From positions 562,001-626,000 of the forward strand of contig OZ025795.1 in assembly GCA_964019425.1 (NCBI GenBank): 64,000 nt of DNA, given 5' to 3'. The stretch comes from Flectonema sp. DT1601. Lineage: Eukaryota > Euglenozoa > Diplonemea > Diplonemida > Diplonemidae. Below the pieces are notes generated by a model. It did not search any database. It was not told where the DNA came from and saw only the letters and a program-made list of their open reading frames with translations. This document shows, piece after piece, positions 40,163 to 50,126 of this stretch. The number at the start of each line of letters is the position of its first letter. Positions within the stretch are counted from its first letter, which is position 1. Position numbers and translations under genes: made by a program.

Positions 40163-41206
40163 ATGACTACGATTCACATCTCAAGTGATATTTACGGAAC
40201 AACGCGCAAAATGGATGTTTTTATTCCAACAACGGGACACCCTTCTCTCAGTCAAGTCTATCCGTTGGTGGAAACCGCCTTAAACATTGAAGCATTGAAT
40301 TGCCGACCACAAGGAGTGGAACCACAGCCAGTTAAGGTACAGCGTTTTGAGATATACAGCAGAGGGAGTAAATCATGGACACCACTCGTTGATTCTCGAC
40401 AGTTAACCGAAGGCTGTTCGTTGTATGCTTTTCAACAAGCTGGTGAAAAGAAATTTAAATCTCCCGGAACTAAATCTGGTTATGAATATCGTACTGAAGT
40501 TGATTCACCAACCAGTCCATCAAGGGATCAATTTACTAGTATTAGCATTACAAATAATCATGTTTATGGTTCCCGCAGACATGACTCAGATTCTGACGAT
40601 GAAAATCGAAAACGTCACAGAAAAAAGGAATTATCATATGAACCAACTACGTATGTTAAAAAGGAAAGGAAGGATGATAAATTTTGGTTGAAATACATGG
40701 ATGGCATACCTGGTTATGGAAACACTCCAGTGACAGCATCCCGTTCAGGAAGTGTGAGGAGGCATTCTGATGACTTTGATAGTTTTTACAGAACTGAAAG
40801 AAGATACGTATCATCACCGAGAGACCTCTCCGTCTCAGAAAGGAGACGTCTTTATGATGGAACAGCGTACAATCCGAGTCGACAGTTTGATTCTAATAAT
40901 TCAATTCATGATTACGACAACTACCGGGATAGTGATCGTGATTTTCAACCAACCGGATCTGTTAGAACTTATGATGGTCGTCTTTACGATCCAACAGGTG
41001 AAAGAAGTCTTAACACAATGAATTCTAACCGCATGAGTACTACCCACTCAGTCAGACGTACTTATGATGGACGACCTTACTCTCCGAATTCGCAACGGAG
41101 ATCATTCAAATCACCTGCAGTAGGTAATAGTTACCAATCAACTACTCCTTATGCGATGCCTCCTCCAGTTTCTATGGTTCAATCACCCGCAAGTGGTAGA
41201 TATTAG
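40163..41206 (+). CDS. BILBO1 N-domain-like protein with YDG repeats
   Basis: The product is 347 residues from the ATG at 40163. The open frame extends upstream only through a poly-lysine A run. Residues 1-90 (SSDIYGTTRKMDVFIP, then RFEIYSRGSKSWTPLVDSRQ, then CSLYAFQQ) resemble, from memory, the ubiquitin-like N-terminal domain of trypanosome BILBO1, a protein of the flagellar pocket collar, which has a similar GTRRKVDL...W.DL...IYAFQ pattern. The rest is basic, Arg/Ser/Tyr-rich and probably disordered. It has three spaced repeats of R-x-YDG-x-x-Y-x-P (RRLYDGTAYNP, RTYDGRLYDP, RRTYDGRPYSP) in residues about 230-325. There is no EF-hand or coiled coil as in BILBO1 itself. A cytoskeletal scaffold role near the flagellum is inferred with low certainty. 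Confidence 0.75.
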   Translation: MTTIHISSDIYGTTRKMDVFIPTTGHPSLSQVYPLVETALNIEALNCRPQGVEPQPVKVQRFEIYSRGSKSWTPLVDSRQLTEGCSLYAFQQAGEKKFKSPGTKSGYEYRTEVDSPTSPSRDQFTSISITNNHVYGSRRHDSDSDDENRKRHRKKELSYEPTTYVKKERKDDKFWLKYMDGIPGYGNTPVTASRSGSVRRHSDDFDSFYRTERRYVSSPRDLSVSERRRLYDGTAYNPSRQFDSNNSIHDYDNYRDSDRDFQPTGSVRTYDGRLYDPTGERSLNTMNSNRMSTTHSVRRTYDGRPYSPNSQRRSFKSPAVGNSYQSTTPYAMPPPVSMVQSPASGRY

Positions 41207-41810
41207 TAGAGTCTTTTTTTTATTTTAATTATTCGTTTGTTTTGTTTGTTTGTTTTTTATCTCCCTCTTATATTCTTGTTCTTGTTAAAGCATTTGATTG
41301 CTTTCCATTTATAACGTTAGACTGTCTGAAGTAACAAGATGGATTGGGTCTACTTGCATTGCGATTGCATTCGTAGCTCTATTGGAGTTAGCACGATATG
41401 CTCCATAGTTTGCTTTTATCAGAATGTACTGTGCGCATATTATAATGGAATTCCTTATCTGTTCTAGGCAGTGTTTTGTTCTCGGATTTGATGATTTGAT
41501 TTGATTTGTTAGTTTTTTTTTTTTTTTTATAAAAAAATTCCTCTGATTGTTGCCTTTGATACCTGGTGACCTATGGAGGAGTCATGTGTATCTTTTTGAA
41601 GCCAAAATTTGTAATTACTAGAGCTTGTTGCCTGAGGGAATCTTTTGTTTCCTTTTTTTTTTTTTTCAGTTTTTTGTTCTTTTGACATAATTAATCACAT
41701 GAAGTTTGTTTTTAAACTTTTTTATTATCTCATCTCAGGTTTTGTCTTTTTTTTTTTGCTATTTTTTTATGGGTAGCTTCTAAATAATATATAAAAAAAA
41801 AAAAAAAATA
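41207..41810. other. Intergenic region
   Basis: Spacer of 604 bases with several long T tracts ending in AG: one of about 14 T with CAG near 41670, and CATCTCAG ending at 41738. The tract GGGTAG near 41776 is closest to the next ATG. No gene is recognised. Confidence 0.5.
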
Positions 41811-44800
41811 ATGGATTCGGAATGTGTCTTACGAATCTCACAAGATAGGAATAAACTACTCCGATGGATACTTAGCAAACACCCTCCTGGAATCATGAAT
41901 AACGGGGTGATTATTCAATGCGATGAAATAGAAGAAAGTACCTTAAGAGATATAAACGTTGAACAATTATTATTAGAATGTGAACTTTCTGAGGGAATCG
42001 AACTGAATAAATTAATATCAACTGTGAGTGAGTCAGTCGAGGAGGTTGTTCCTCAGGAAAAAGAAGTAGAAATTGAAAATGAAATTACTGAAAGTAGAGA
42101 TTTTACGTATCCGACGCTCATACGGAGATATGTGCCTGCTGATCCTCGTCCAGTAGTGAAAGAATATCAGCTGCTAAGAGACTCACTGCTGTCGTCTTTG
42201 TCAGTCGATCGGTCTCAATTCGTATTATTGTGTGCTTATGAAGAACTATTAATATCATCGGACTTCTCGTGTGAAGATCTGCTCGATATTGAAATGGCAT
42301 TAGAACTCCCGACTGTGATAAAGAAAAGTGTTCTTAAAATATTCTTAGCAAGCAACATCGAAAAGTCTGGAAATAATATCGTCTGGAGAGCTGAATGCCT
42401 CCTTAATAGTTTCCGTACTGGACTTGAGGCATTTAATGGTTCTGAAACAGCTTTGAAAGAATGGCAACTCCGCAGTATTTTTTTTATATTAGAAGGACTG
42501 TCTGAGTGTGGAAGACAAGAATCTCTCGCAATCGCGGATACCTTAACAGAAATGTGTCGAAATGGATTCGACGACATTACACAAGATGACTTCAGTCCAG
42601 TTTACAATAGCATAAAGAGTCTCTGTAGTGGTGATGATGATAAGGTAATCGGATGTAGTAAGGGTGCTGGTATTGAGTTGTATTGTTCATTATTGTTGTT
42701 ATCTATTGCTGTGGGAGATGATGATGATCCGCTGAATTCGGATGATTTATTCAATACTCTTAAACCGTTTAGATCATCGTGGGGGTTTTCTGAAGCTGAT
42801 CACGACTTACTTAAGAATTGTCTTTATATTGAGCTCTTGACATGTCAAGGAGGTAAAGACTTAGAAACTGCTCAAGCAATCTCGTCCTTCTTCAACTCTC
42901 TATCAGCGTCTGGGGTGTCGCCGGAAGTTTGGAATTATATTGCGGTTCCTCTGGTGGGTCGTCTTTATTCCCTTTTCTTGGTTCCTCACGCTGGTTTGAA
43001 ACCGTCGACTGTTGAAGAAATAATATCCATCTGTGAAACAGTTCAGCAAATATCAAATGAGTTGTTTCCAAATGATGACGAGTCAACAAAAAATGAAATA
43101 ATAAAAATATTAAATAATATTGATCAAAGTTATCAGTGTACTGATGAAAACAATATTATAAAAACACTTTTAGTAAACGCGGCAACGCTATCAGCCACTA
43201 ATAGCTTTAAAAGGATAGTTGAGAATTCGTTTTCGGAAGCTGAAAATTCAAATGATGAAGAAATCTGTGTACTTGATGATGGTCTGGAGGTAAGCTGTCA
43301 AAAGATTATTTCTCCTCAGAAAACTCAATTTAATATTTTATTTGGAATTGATCGATGTCTTTGTAGACACGCAGGCTTTACCAATGCTGTTAAACAAAAG
43401 TATTCGCATCTCAGTAATTTAATTCTTTCAACGTACCTGAGACTTTGGATCAATTCTATTGAAGAAAACGACATTGAACTTTCCCTGTCAACACCTGACG
43501 TTATGTCAATACAATTATTGCTTGAGAAAATGATTCCAGAAAAAGATGATTTAATCATAACTCAATTGAGGAGATTGGGATTACGAATCGCTCCATCAGC
43601 ATCAGCATGGCTTCAAGATATTCAAGACAGCATGATTTCTTTTATAAACAGTTCTCTTCGAAGTATAACCTGGACCATACCTGATGGTGATGAGTTGATT
43701 GCCCCACAAATTTTAGATATGTTTGCTTGTCTAAATGAAAATGTTTCCAACATAACTCCGTTATTCTTCTGCGGGTCATCATCATTTGGTAAGGGAATAG
43801 CTCAAAGCGTATCGGGTAGTATTATAACGATGGCTACTTATATCGCAAATGACTTTCCAGTTCTGTACTCTGACTCAACTCAAATATTTATGTCAAAGTC
43901 AGAGCCATTCAGTTCATATCAACACTCAAAGACTACAACGATTGTAGCAGCGCTTAACTCTCTTTCGTTGATTGAAGATGAGCTTCCGAAGACTATACGA
44001 TTGCTGGAATCGAACTGGACGTCGTTTTGTACTCGAATTGACGAGCCTCTACTCGAAATTGGAAACAGCAAAGCCATTGAAATAGTAAAAGGAAAAGTTG
44101 AAGATGTTATGCGCCACTTAGCCTCTAAAATAACATACTTCGATTACAGCGATTTGTGGTGTAGTAAAATTTATACCATAGATATAAAACACTACAAGAA
44201 ATACAAACATGATAAGAAGTATCTCACTAAGAACGGACCTCACAGCATGCTCAAACCAGGAAATGATGAGAGCATCGAAAGGGTTCTTAATAGCTTAAAT
44301 AATTCATTGGAATGTTTTCTTCCGTACTTACGTAATCCAAGACTTCGTCTTCAGGTAGTTGAATACTCGTTGGAGATAATGGCCTTGGTAATCAATTGGT
44401 TATTGTTTGGTGAATCTTCGTCTGATAAAATTCCCCGTTTTCACCACGAAGATCAAACTCCTAGTTTCCTCAGTGACATCGACCAAATAGAAGAATTCTA
44501 CAGGGAGGGTGTCTCAGACGGAATGCTCAGAAAGTATCTCGGCAGACTACGTCTCGTTATACAATTCTCAATGGGTCGACCTACTTCTGAATTACTTGGT
44601 GACTCTTACAACAGCCTTCCACAGGTATGTTTGTGAAGATTAAAAAATGATTTTTTTTTTTTTTTTTTTTTTTTTGCATAATTTACACTTCTACTATACA
44701 CCTTTTCTCGTTGGTTAATTTTGCGTTTTCCTCCAGGCAATTATTAACCCAAAGATCTTTTTTGAACCTTTTTTACCAATTTATGTAATACTATACAGCA

Positions 44801-44811
44801 ATACAAAATAA
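41811..44811 (+). CDS. MUN/UNC13-like protein (two exons)
   Basis: Exon 1 is 41811-44624 and exon 2 is probably 44737-44811, joined in phase 0, giving 962 residues. Without splicing the frame ends three codons into a GTATGT donor. The protein is helical throughout, without signal or membrane segments. Its C-terminal third (residues about 735-938) matches the pattern of MUN-domain proteins related to plant PATROL1 and animal UNC13/BAIAP3: a helix RLRLQVVEYSLEIMALVIN, then a D-x-(8)-D-x2-Q-I-E-E-F-Y block, then GVSDGMLRKYLGRLRLVI. The length also fits PATROL1 (about 1,000 residues). Such proteins promote SNARE assembly and vesicle docking or recycling at the plasma membrane. There are no C2 domains, as in plant members. 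The MUN assignment is an inference from remembered family patterns. The last exon is short and less certain. Confidence 0.7.
44625..44736 (+). other. Probable intron, 112 bases, phase 0
   Basis: It starts GTATGT directly after the codon CAG, contains a T run of about 23, and ends TTTTCCTCCAG. The donor matches the GTATG start of the other two introns. The downstream exon is only 25 codons including the stop, so the acceptor choice is provisional. Confidence 0.6.
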
Positions 44812-45416
44812 AGGCATACCGTGTTCAGTCTAAAGCTAAACCATAACAATCCTAATTAGATGGGTCTAACTAATTACGTTGCTGTTGCCTCGTAGCTCTT
44901 GGAAAACCATTTATACTCTTCTATGAATTAAATACGAAACCTAAATAATGAGCCGTCCAGAGCCATCCTCTTCTTTCAACTGGCCTTTTTAAATTTTTTT
45001 CTTTGAGAAATCTAATTTTCTAAACAAAATATATTTTAAATTACAATGTGGACCTCAACACACAACACACACACATAGGTTGATGACTGTAAGCCCCATT
45101 CAAAGCAAATAGTAAATAATATTATAAAACACAGAAAAGACAAACAAGCTAAAAAGTTTTCTATTAAATTACTAAAAGAGAAGTGATGATAAATAAAAAC
45201 AACTTTGTTTACCTACTTATAAAAAGATCTTGATCTCTACCTCTTTAGTACACTAATTAGATAATTCTTATTATTAGATCAGGTTTTAATAGTATTTTAT
45301 TTAATTTCCTTTCCATAGACGAAGCCGTCGGAAACACAAACGAGAGTTCTTTTTTTTTTTTTTTCCGTTCGATTCTATTCGGATTTTCTTTTTATTATTT
45401 AATTTTTTTTCGTTTT

Positions 45417-45428
45417 TTTTCTGACCAG
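45417..45428 (+). promoter_or_regulatory. Candidate distal splice acceptor of the array unit
   Basis: Long T-rich tract ending TTTCTGACCAG, repeated in every unit. Its use would give a 5' UTR of about 350 bases containing short upstream ORFs. Confidence 0.4.
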
Positions 45429-45738
45429 GTGCGATGAATAACCATGTTGTTGTTTTTGGGAGTGGATCTTTGCGGTTCTTTGCGGGGAATCTGTTTAGTA
45501 CAAATGGAGTTCCGATGTTTTTTTATGGTTTCTGACAAGTTGACTCTCTCTCTCTTTCTCTTGTTGTTTTCCCTTCCCTTTTCATGCATGCTACGACAAC
45601 ATACGCAAGAGGTGCTCAACTATGTTCAGATTCCAGCGGTATTTTTATTTTGCAATCGGTACCACGTTGCCGCTGACAGTGTGGGACGGTTCTTTAAGTT
45701 TTTCTTTCGGTGTGTAGACCTCAAAAAGAAGTATCAAT

Positions 45739-45749
45739 TCCCCCTTCAG
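45739..45749 (+). promoter_or_regulatory. Candidate proximal splice acceptor of the array unit
   Basis: TTCCCCCTTCAG lies 32 bases before the ATG in every copy and resembles the acceptors of single genes in this window (typically 1-60 bases before ATG). I consider it the more likely mRNA 5' end. Confidence 0.5.
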
Positions 45750-45781
45750 TTAACTCCTAACAAACTACATAAATAGTAAAA

Positions 45782-46624
45782 ATGGCAACTCTTAAGATCA
45801 CAGCATCGCTTATCACTGGGTCTTTGATTGAAGTGGTTCCCACGTTCGAGAACAAGGTTCCAGGTAGTATTTACAGTTTCGATATTAGGTGCGTTGCGTA
45901 CCCTGGAACTGTTGCAGGAGGTGATTTTGACTTCAACCCGACTACGGTCTTGGAGGGACAGACTGCTTTGTTGACGGAAGATTATGATAAATTTCCATTT
46001 GTTGCTGGGGATTACGTTGTGACTTGCGAGTCCAATATTATAGAGATTGGATCTGGTGGTGCTAGTGGTCTTCATCCTATTGTTGGTGAACTTGGTGTTG
46101 TAGTTCCTGGTGCCCCTACTTGCGATTCTGGAGTGTCGAGCTCAGCGGCGGCCGTTACCATCACTCCTGTGGATATCGTTGACGGGGTGTTGGATGTTAC
46201 TCACACGCGTTACACGCAGTTCCCTGACGTGATCTCGATGATGAAGGGATTCCCGTTCCCAAGAACAGTGGTCTCAGGAACCCAGGTACACCTGAAGTGC
46301 TGTGCCGGGGAAGAGTGTGCTTTCGCATTCGCCCTTTACAGATGTGAGGCATGCACCGGACCAAAGCCATTCGGAATGACCAAGAAGTTGTTGTTGGACA
46401 ACTGGGACAGTGCCTCTTGCTCACCAAAATTCGATGCGGACTTCAGCACCACCCTCTTCTACAAGAACGTGCAGGGACCATATGAGAAGACCTTCGACCT
46501 CCAGCACGATGAGTTGTTTGTTGTTCTCATGAAGGACGGATCCCTTCCTGCTCCACTTTGTAGCAAGCCACATGGACCGTTCCCAACGGGAACTAACTGC
46601 GGTGACCGATGCCCGACCCTCTAA
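45782..46624 (+). CDS. Array protein, copy 1: 280-residue Cys-rich protein of unknown function
   Basis: I do not recognise this family. The protein has 12 cysteines, mostly in the second half (LKCCAGEEC, YRCEAC, SASCSP, APLCSKP, NCGDRCPTL). The first half is beta-rich and Gly/Val-rich and could be an Ig-like sandwich (SLIEVVPTFENKV, YSFDIRCVAYPG, GDYVVTCESN). A linker near residues 109-122 (PGAPTCDSGVSSSAAA) separates a second beta-rich part. There is no clear signal peptide or membrane helix. An in-frame TAA four codons before the ATG rules out an N-terminal extension in the unspliced message. Codons in the second half strongly prefer C or G endings, unlike neighbouring genes, which suggests selection for high expression. 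Tandem duplication also fits an abundant structural or secreted product. The ATG context is AGTAAAAATGG. Confidence 0.9.
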   Translation: MATLKITASLITGSLIEVVPTFENKVPGSIYSFDIRCVAYPGTVAGGDFDFNPTTVLEGQTALLTEDYDKFPFVAGDYVVTCESNIIEIGSGGASGLHPIVGELGVVVPGAPTCDSGVSSSAAAVTITPVDIVDGVLDVTHTRYTQFPDVISMMKGFPFPRTVVSGTQVHLKCCAGEECAFAFALYRCEACTGPKPFGMTKKLLLDNWDSASCSPKFDADFSTTLFYKNVQGPYEKTFDLQHDELFVVLMKDGSLPAPLCSKPHGPFPTGTNCGDRCPTL

Positions 46625-47532
46625 TTGCTGTTATCAAGTAGCCAGAAAGAATAAATTTAGGGGAAGTAAAGGTGTCAATCAAGGTTGCGCTACTTCGTAG
46701 AAAAGTGTTCTGATAATCATCAGCACCCCCCGCCTGAAATTTAAGTGCGACTTCTGTATCTGTTTACTCAGATACTTTATTTTGAAAGAATGCGTAAGGC
46801 TAAGTAGAAAACAAGTGATCTATTTTTTTTTAGGACAACGGGTTTCCGATAGCGGAAGCCAAGCAATCCTGTGGGAGTTAGAAAGATTTGTATCTATGAT
46901 GGGAAGAAACTTTTAGCAACTGTTTTAATTCTTATCGAGTCAGCCATCATTGATTCCTTCCTCTCTTCTTGTTTTGTGTTTTTGATTTCTCCGAGGAAAA
47001 CTTTCCTTCACGAAAACCAGCTATTGATTTCCCTCAGCTGGGTCTCTATTTTTTGTTCCTTGGAAGAAGCTGTCGGAAGCACAAACGAGAGTTCTTTTTT
47101 TCATTCCGTTCGGTTTGGAGTGATTCTATTCAGATTTTCTTTTTATTATTTAATTTTTTTTCGTTTTTTTTCTGACCAGGTGCGATGAATAACCATGTTG
47201 TTGTTTTTGGGAGTGGATCTTTGCGGTTCTTTGCGGGGAATCTGTTTAGTACAAATGGAGTTCCGATGTTTTTTTATGGTTTCTGACAAGTTGACTCTCT
47301 CTCTCTTTCTCTTGTTGTTTTCCCTTCCCTTTTCATGCATGCTACGACAACATACGCAAGAGGTGCTCAACTATGTTCAGATTCCAGCGGTATTTTTATT
47401 TTGCAATCGGTACCACGTTGCCGCTGACAGTGTGGGACGGTTCTTTAAGTTTTTCTTTCGGTGTGTAGACCTCAAAAAGAAGTATCAATTCCCCCTTCAG
47501 TTAACTCCTAACAAACTACATAAATAGTAAAA

Positions 47533-48375
47533 ATGGCAACTCTTAAGATCACAGCATCGCTTATCACTGGGTCTTTGATTGAAGTGGTTCCCACGTTCGA
47601 GAACAAGGTTCCAGGTAGTATTTACAGTTTCGATATTAGGTGCGTTGCGTACCCTGGAACTGTTGCAGGAGGTGATTTTGACTTCAACCCGACTACGGTC
47701 TTGGAGGGACAGACTGCTTTGTTGACGGAAGATTATGATAAATTTCCATTTGTTGCTGGGGATTACGTTGTGACTTGCGAGTCCAATATTATAGAGATTG
47801 GATCTGGTGGTGCTAGTGGTCTTCATCCTATTGTTGGTGAACTTGGTGTTGTAGTTCCTGGTGCCCCTACTTGCGATTCTGGAGTGTCGAGCTCAGCGGC
47901 GGCCGTTACCATCACTCCTGTGGATATCGTTGACGGGGTGTTGGATGTTACTCACACGCGTTACACGCAGTTCCCTGACGTGATCTCGATGATGAAGGGA
48001 TTCCCGTTCCCAAGAACAGTGGTCTCAGGAACCCAGGTACACCTGAAGTGCTGTGCCGGGGAAGAGTGTGCTTTCGCATTCGCCCTTTACAGATGTGAGG
48101 CATGCACCGGACCAAAGCCATTCGGAATGACCAAGAAGTTGTTGTTGGACAACTGGGACAGTGCCTCTTGCTCACCAAAATTCGATGCGGACTTCAGCAC
48201 CACCCTCTTCTACAAGAACGTGCAGGGACCATATGAGAAGACCTTCGACCTCCAGCACGATGAGTTGTTTGTTGTTCTCATGAAGGACGGATCCCTTCCT
48301 GCTCCACTTTGTAGCAAGCCACATGGACCGTTCCCAACGGGAACTAACTGCGGTGACCGATGCCCGACCCTCTAA
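47533..48375 (+). CDS. Array protein, copy 2
   Basis: The protein is identical to copy 1, with the same upstream acceptors and downstream hairpins. Unlike copy 1, its upstream spacer is the standard array spacer, including the TTTTTTTCATTCCGTTCGG segment that is altered before copy 1. Confidence 0.9.
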   Translation: MATLKITASLITGSLIEVVPTFENKVPGSIYSFDIRCVAYPGTVAGGDFDFNPTTVLEGQTALLTEDYDKFPFVAGDYVVTCESNIIEIGSGGASGLHPIVGELGVVVPGAPTCDSGVSSSAAAVTITPVDIVDGVLDVTHTRYTQFPDVISMMKGFPFPRTVVSGTQVHLKCCAGEECAFAFALYRCEACTGPKPFGMTKKLLLDNWDSASCSPKFDADFSTTLFYKNVQGPYEKTFDLQHDELFVVLMKDGSLPAPLCSKPHGPFPTGTNCGDRCPTL

Positions 48376-49283
48376 TTGCTGTTATCAAGTAGCCAGAAAG
48401 AATAAATTTAGGGGAAGTAAAGGTGTCAATCAAGGTTGCGCTACTTCGTAGAAAAGTGTTCTGATAATCATCAGCACCCCCCGCCTGAAATTTAAGTGCG
48501 ACTTCTGTATCTGTTTACTCAGATACTTTATTTTGAAAGAATGCGTAAGGCTAAGTAGAAAACAAGTGATCTATTTTTTTTTAGGACAACGGGTTTCCGA
48601 TAGCGGAAGCCAAGCAATCCTGTGGGAGTTAGAAAGATTTGTATCTATGATGGGAAGAAACTTTTAGCAACTGTTTTAATTCTTATCGAGTCAGCCATCA
48701 TTGATTCCTTCCTCTCTTCTTGTTTTGTGTTTTTGATTTCTCCGAGGAAAACTTTCCTTCACGAAAACCAGCTATTGATTTCCCTCAGCTGGGTCTCTAT
48801 TTTTTGTTCCTTGGAAGAAGCTGTCGGAAGCACAAACGAGAGTTCTTTTTTTCATTCCGTTCGGTTTGGAGTGATTCTATTCAGATTTTCTTTTTATTAT
48901 TTAATTTTTTTTCGTTTTTTTTCTGACCAGGTGCGATGAATAACCATGTTGTTGTTTTTGGGAGTGGATCTTTGCGGTTCTTTGCGGGGAATCTGTTTAG
49001 TACAAATGGAGTTCCGATGTTTTTTTATGGTTTCTGACAAGTTGACTCTCTCTCTCTTTCTCTTGTTGTTTTCCCTTCCCTTTTCATGCATGCTACGACA
49101 ACATACGCAAGAGGTGCTCAACTATGTTCAGATTCCAGCGGTATTTTTATTTTGCAATCGGTACCACGTTGCCGCTGACAGTGTGGGACGGTTCTTTAAG
49201 TTTTTCTTTCGGTGTGTAGACCTCAAAAAGAAGTATCAATTCCCCCTTCAGTTAACTCCTAACAAACTACATAAATAGTAAAA

Positions 49284-50126
49284 ATGGCAACTCTTAAGAT
49301 CACAGCATCGCTTATCACTGGGTCTTTGATTGAAGTGGTTCCCACGTTCGAGAACAAGGTTCCAGGTAGTATTTACAGTTTCGATATTAGGTGCGTTGCG
49401 TACCCTGGAACTGTTGCAGGAGGTGATTTTGACTTCAACCCGACTACGGTCTTGGAGGGACAGACTGCTTTGTTGACGGAAGATTATGATAAATTTCCAT
49501 TTGTTGCTGGGGATTACGTTGTGACTTGCGAGTCCAATATTATAGAGATTGGATCTGGTGGTGCTAGTGGTCTTCATCCTATTGTTGGTGAACTTGGTGT
49601 TGTAGTTCCTGGTGCCCCTACTTGCGATTCTGGAGTGTCGAGCTCAGCGGCGGCCGTTACCATCACTCCTGTGGATATCGTTGACGGGGTGTTGGATGTT
49701 ACTCACACGCGTTACACGCAGTTCCCTGACGTGATCTCGATGATGAAGGGATTCCCGTTCCCAAGAACAGTGGTCTCAGGAACCCAGGTACACCTGAAGT
49801 GCTGTGCCGGGGAAGAGTGTGCTTTCGCATTCGCCCTTTACAGATGTGAGGCATGCACCGGACCAAAGCCATTCGGAATGACCAAGAAGTTGTTGTTGGA
49901 CAACTGGGACAGTGCCTCTTGCTCACCAAAATTCGATGCGGACTTCAGCACCACCCTCTTCTACAAGAACGTGCAGGGACCATATGAGAAGACCTTCGAC
50001 CTCCAGCACGATGAGTTGTTTGTTGTTCTCATGAAGGACGGATCCCTTCCTGCTCCACTTTGTAGCAAGCCACATGGACCGTTCCCAACGGGAACTAACT
50101 GCGGTGACCGATGCCCGACCCTCTAA
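49284..50126 (+). CDS. Array protein, copy 3
   Basis: The 280 residues are identical to copy 1. Flanking spacers on both sides are standard array spacers. Confidence 0.9.
   Translation: MATLKITASLITGSLIEVVPTFENKVPGSIYSFDIRCVAYPGTVAGGDFDFNPTTVLEGQTALLTEDYDKFPFVAGDYVVTCESNIIEIGSGGASGLHPIVGELGVVVPGAPTCDSGVSSSAAAVTITPVDIVDGVLDVTHTRYTQFPDVISMMKGFPFPRTVVSGTQVHLKCCAGEECAFAFALYRCEACTGPKPFGMTKKLLLDNWDSASCSPKFDADFSTTLFYKNVQGPYEKTFDLQHDELFVVLMKDGSLPAPLCSKPHGPFPTGTNCGDRCPTL

Larger units (their letters stand above)
44812..45781. other. Spacer and diverged left edge of the tandem array
   Basis: This stretch of 970 bases starts with AT-rich unique DNA, including a short CA microsatellite at 45057-45077. 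From about 45308 it is homologous to the array spacer: first diverged (GACGAAGCCGTCGGAAACAC versus GGAAGAAGCTGTCGGAAGCAC), then identical from about 45386. Two acceptors are visible, TTTCTGACCAG ending at 45428 and CCCCCTTCAG ending at 45749, the second 32 bases before the ATG. Confidence 0.65.

Noticed and set aside
45444-45776. 110-codon frame before each array gene as a second array protein
   Set aside because: It overlaps the pyrimidine-rich leader, has T-run-derived Phe stretches, and lies upstream of the proximal acceptor. Its identity between copies reflects recent duplication only. It is kept as an upstream-ORF finding, not as a gene.
46871-47188. 105-codon frame in the array spacer as a gene
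   Set aside because: Hydrophobic translation of T-rich DNA running into the acceptor tract; no domain and no acceptor-to-ATG arrangement like the real genes.
46625-47532. Spliced-leader RNA or 5S rRNA gene in the array spacer
   Set aside because: Such genes share tandem arrays in some Euglenozoa, but I find no 5S consensus box and no leader-like exon followed by a donor in the spacer.
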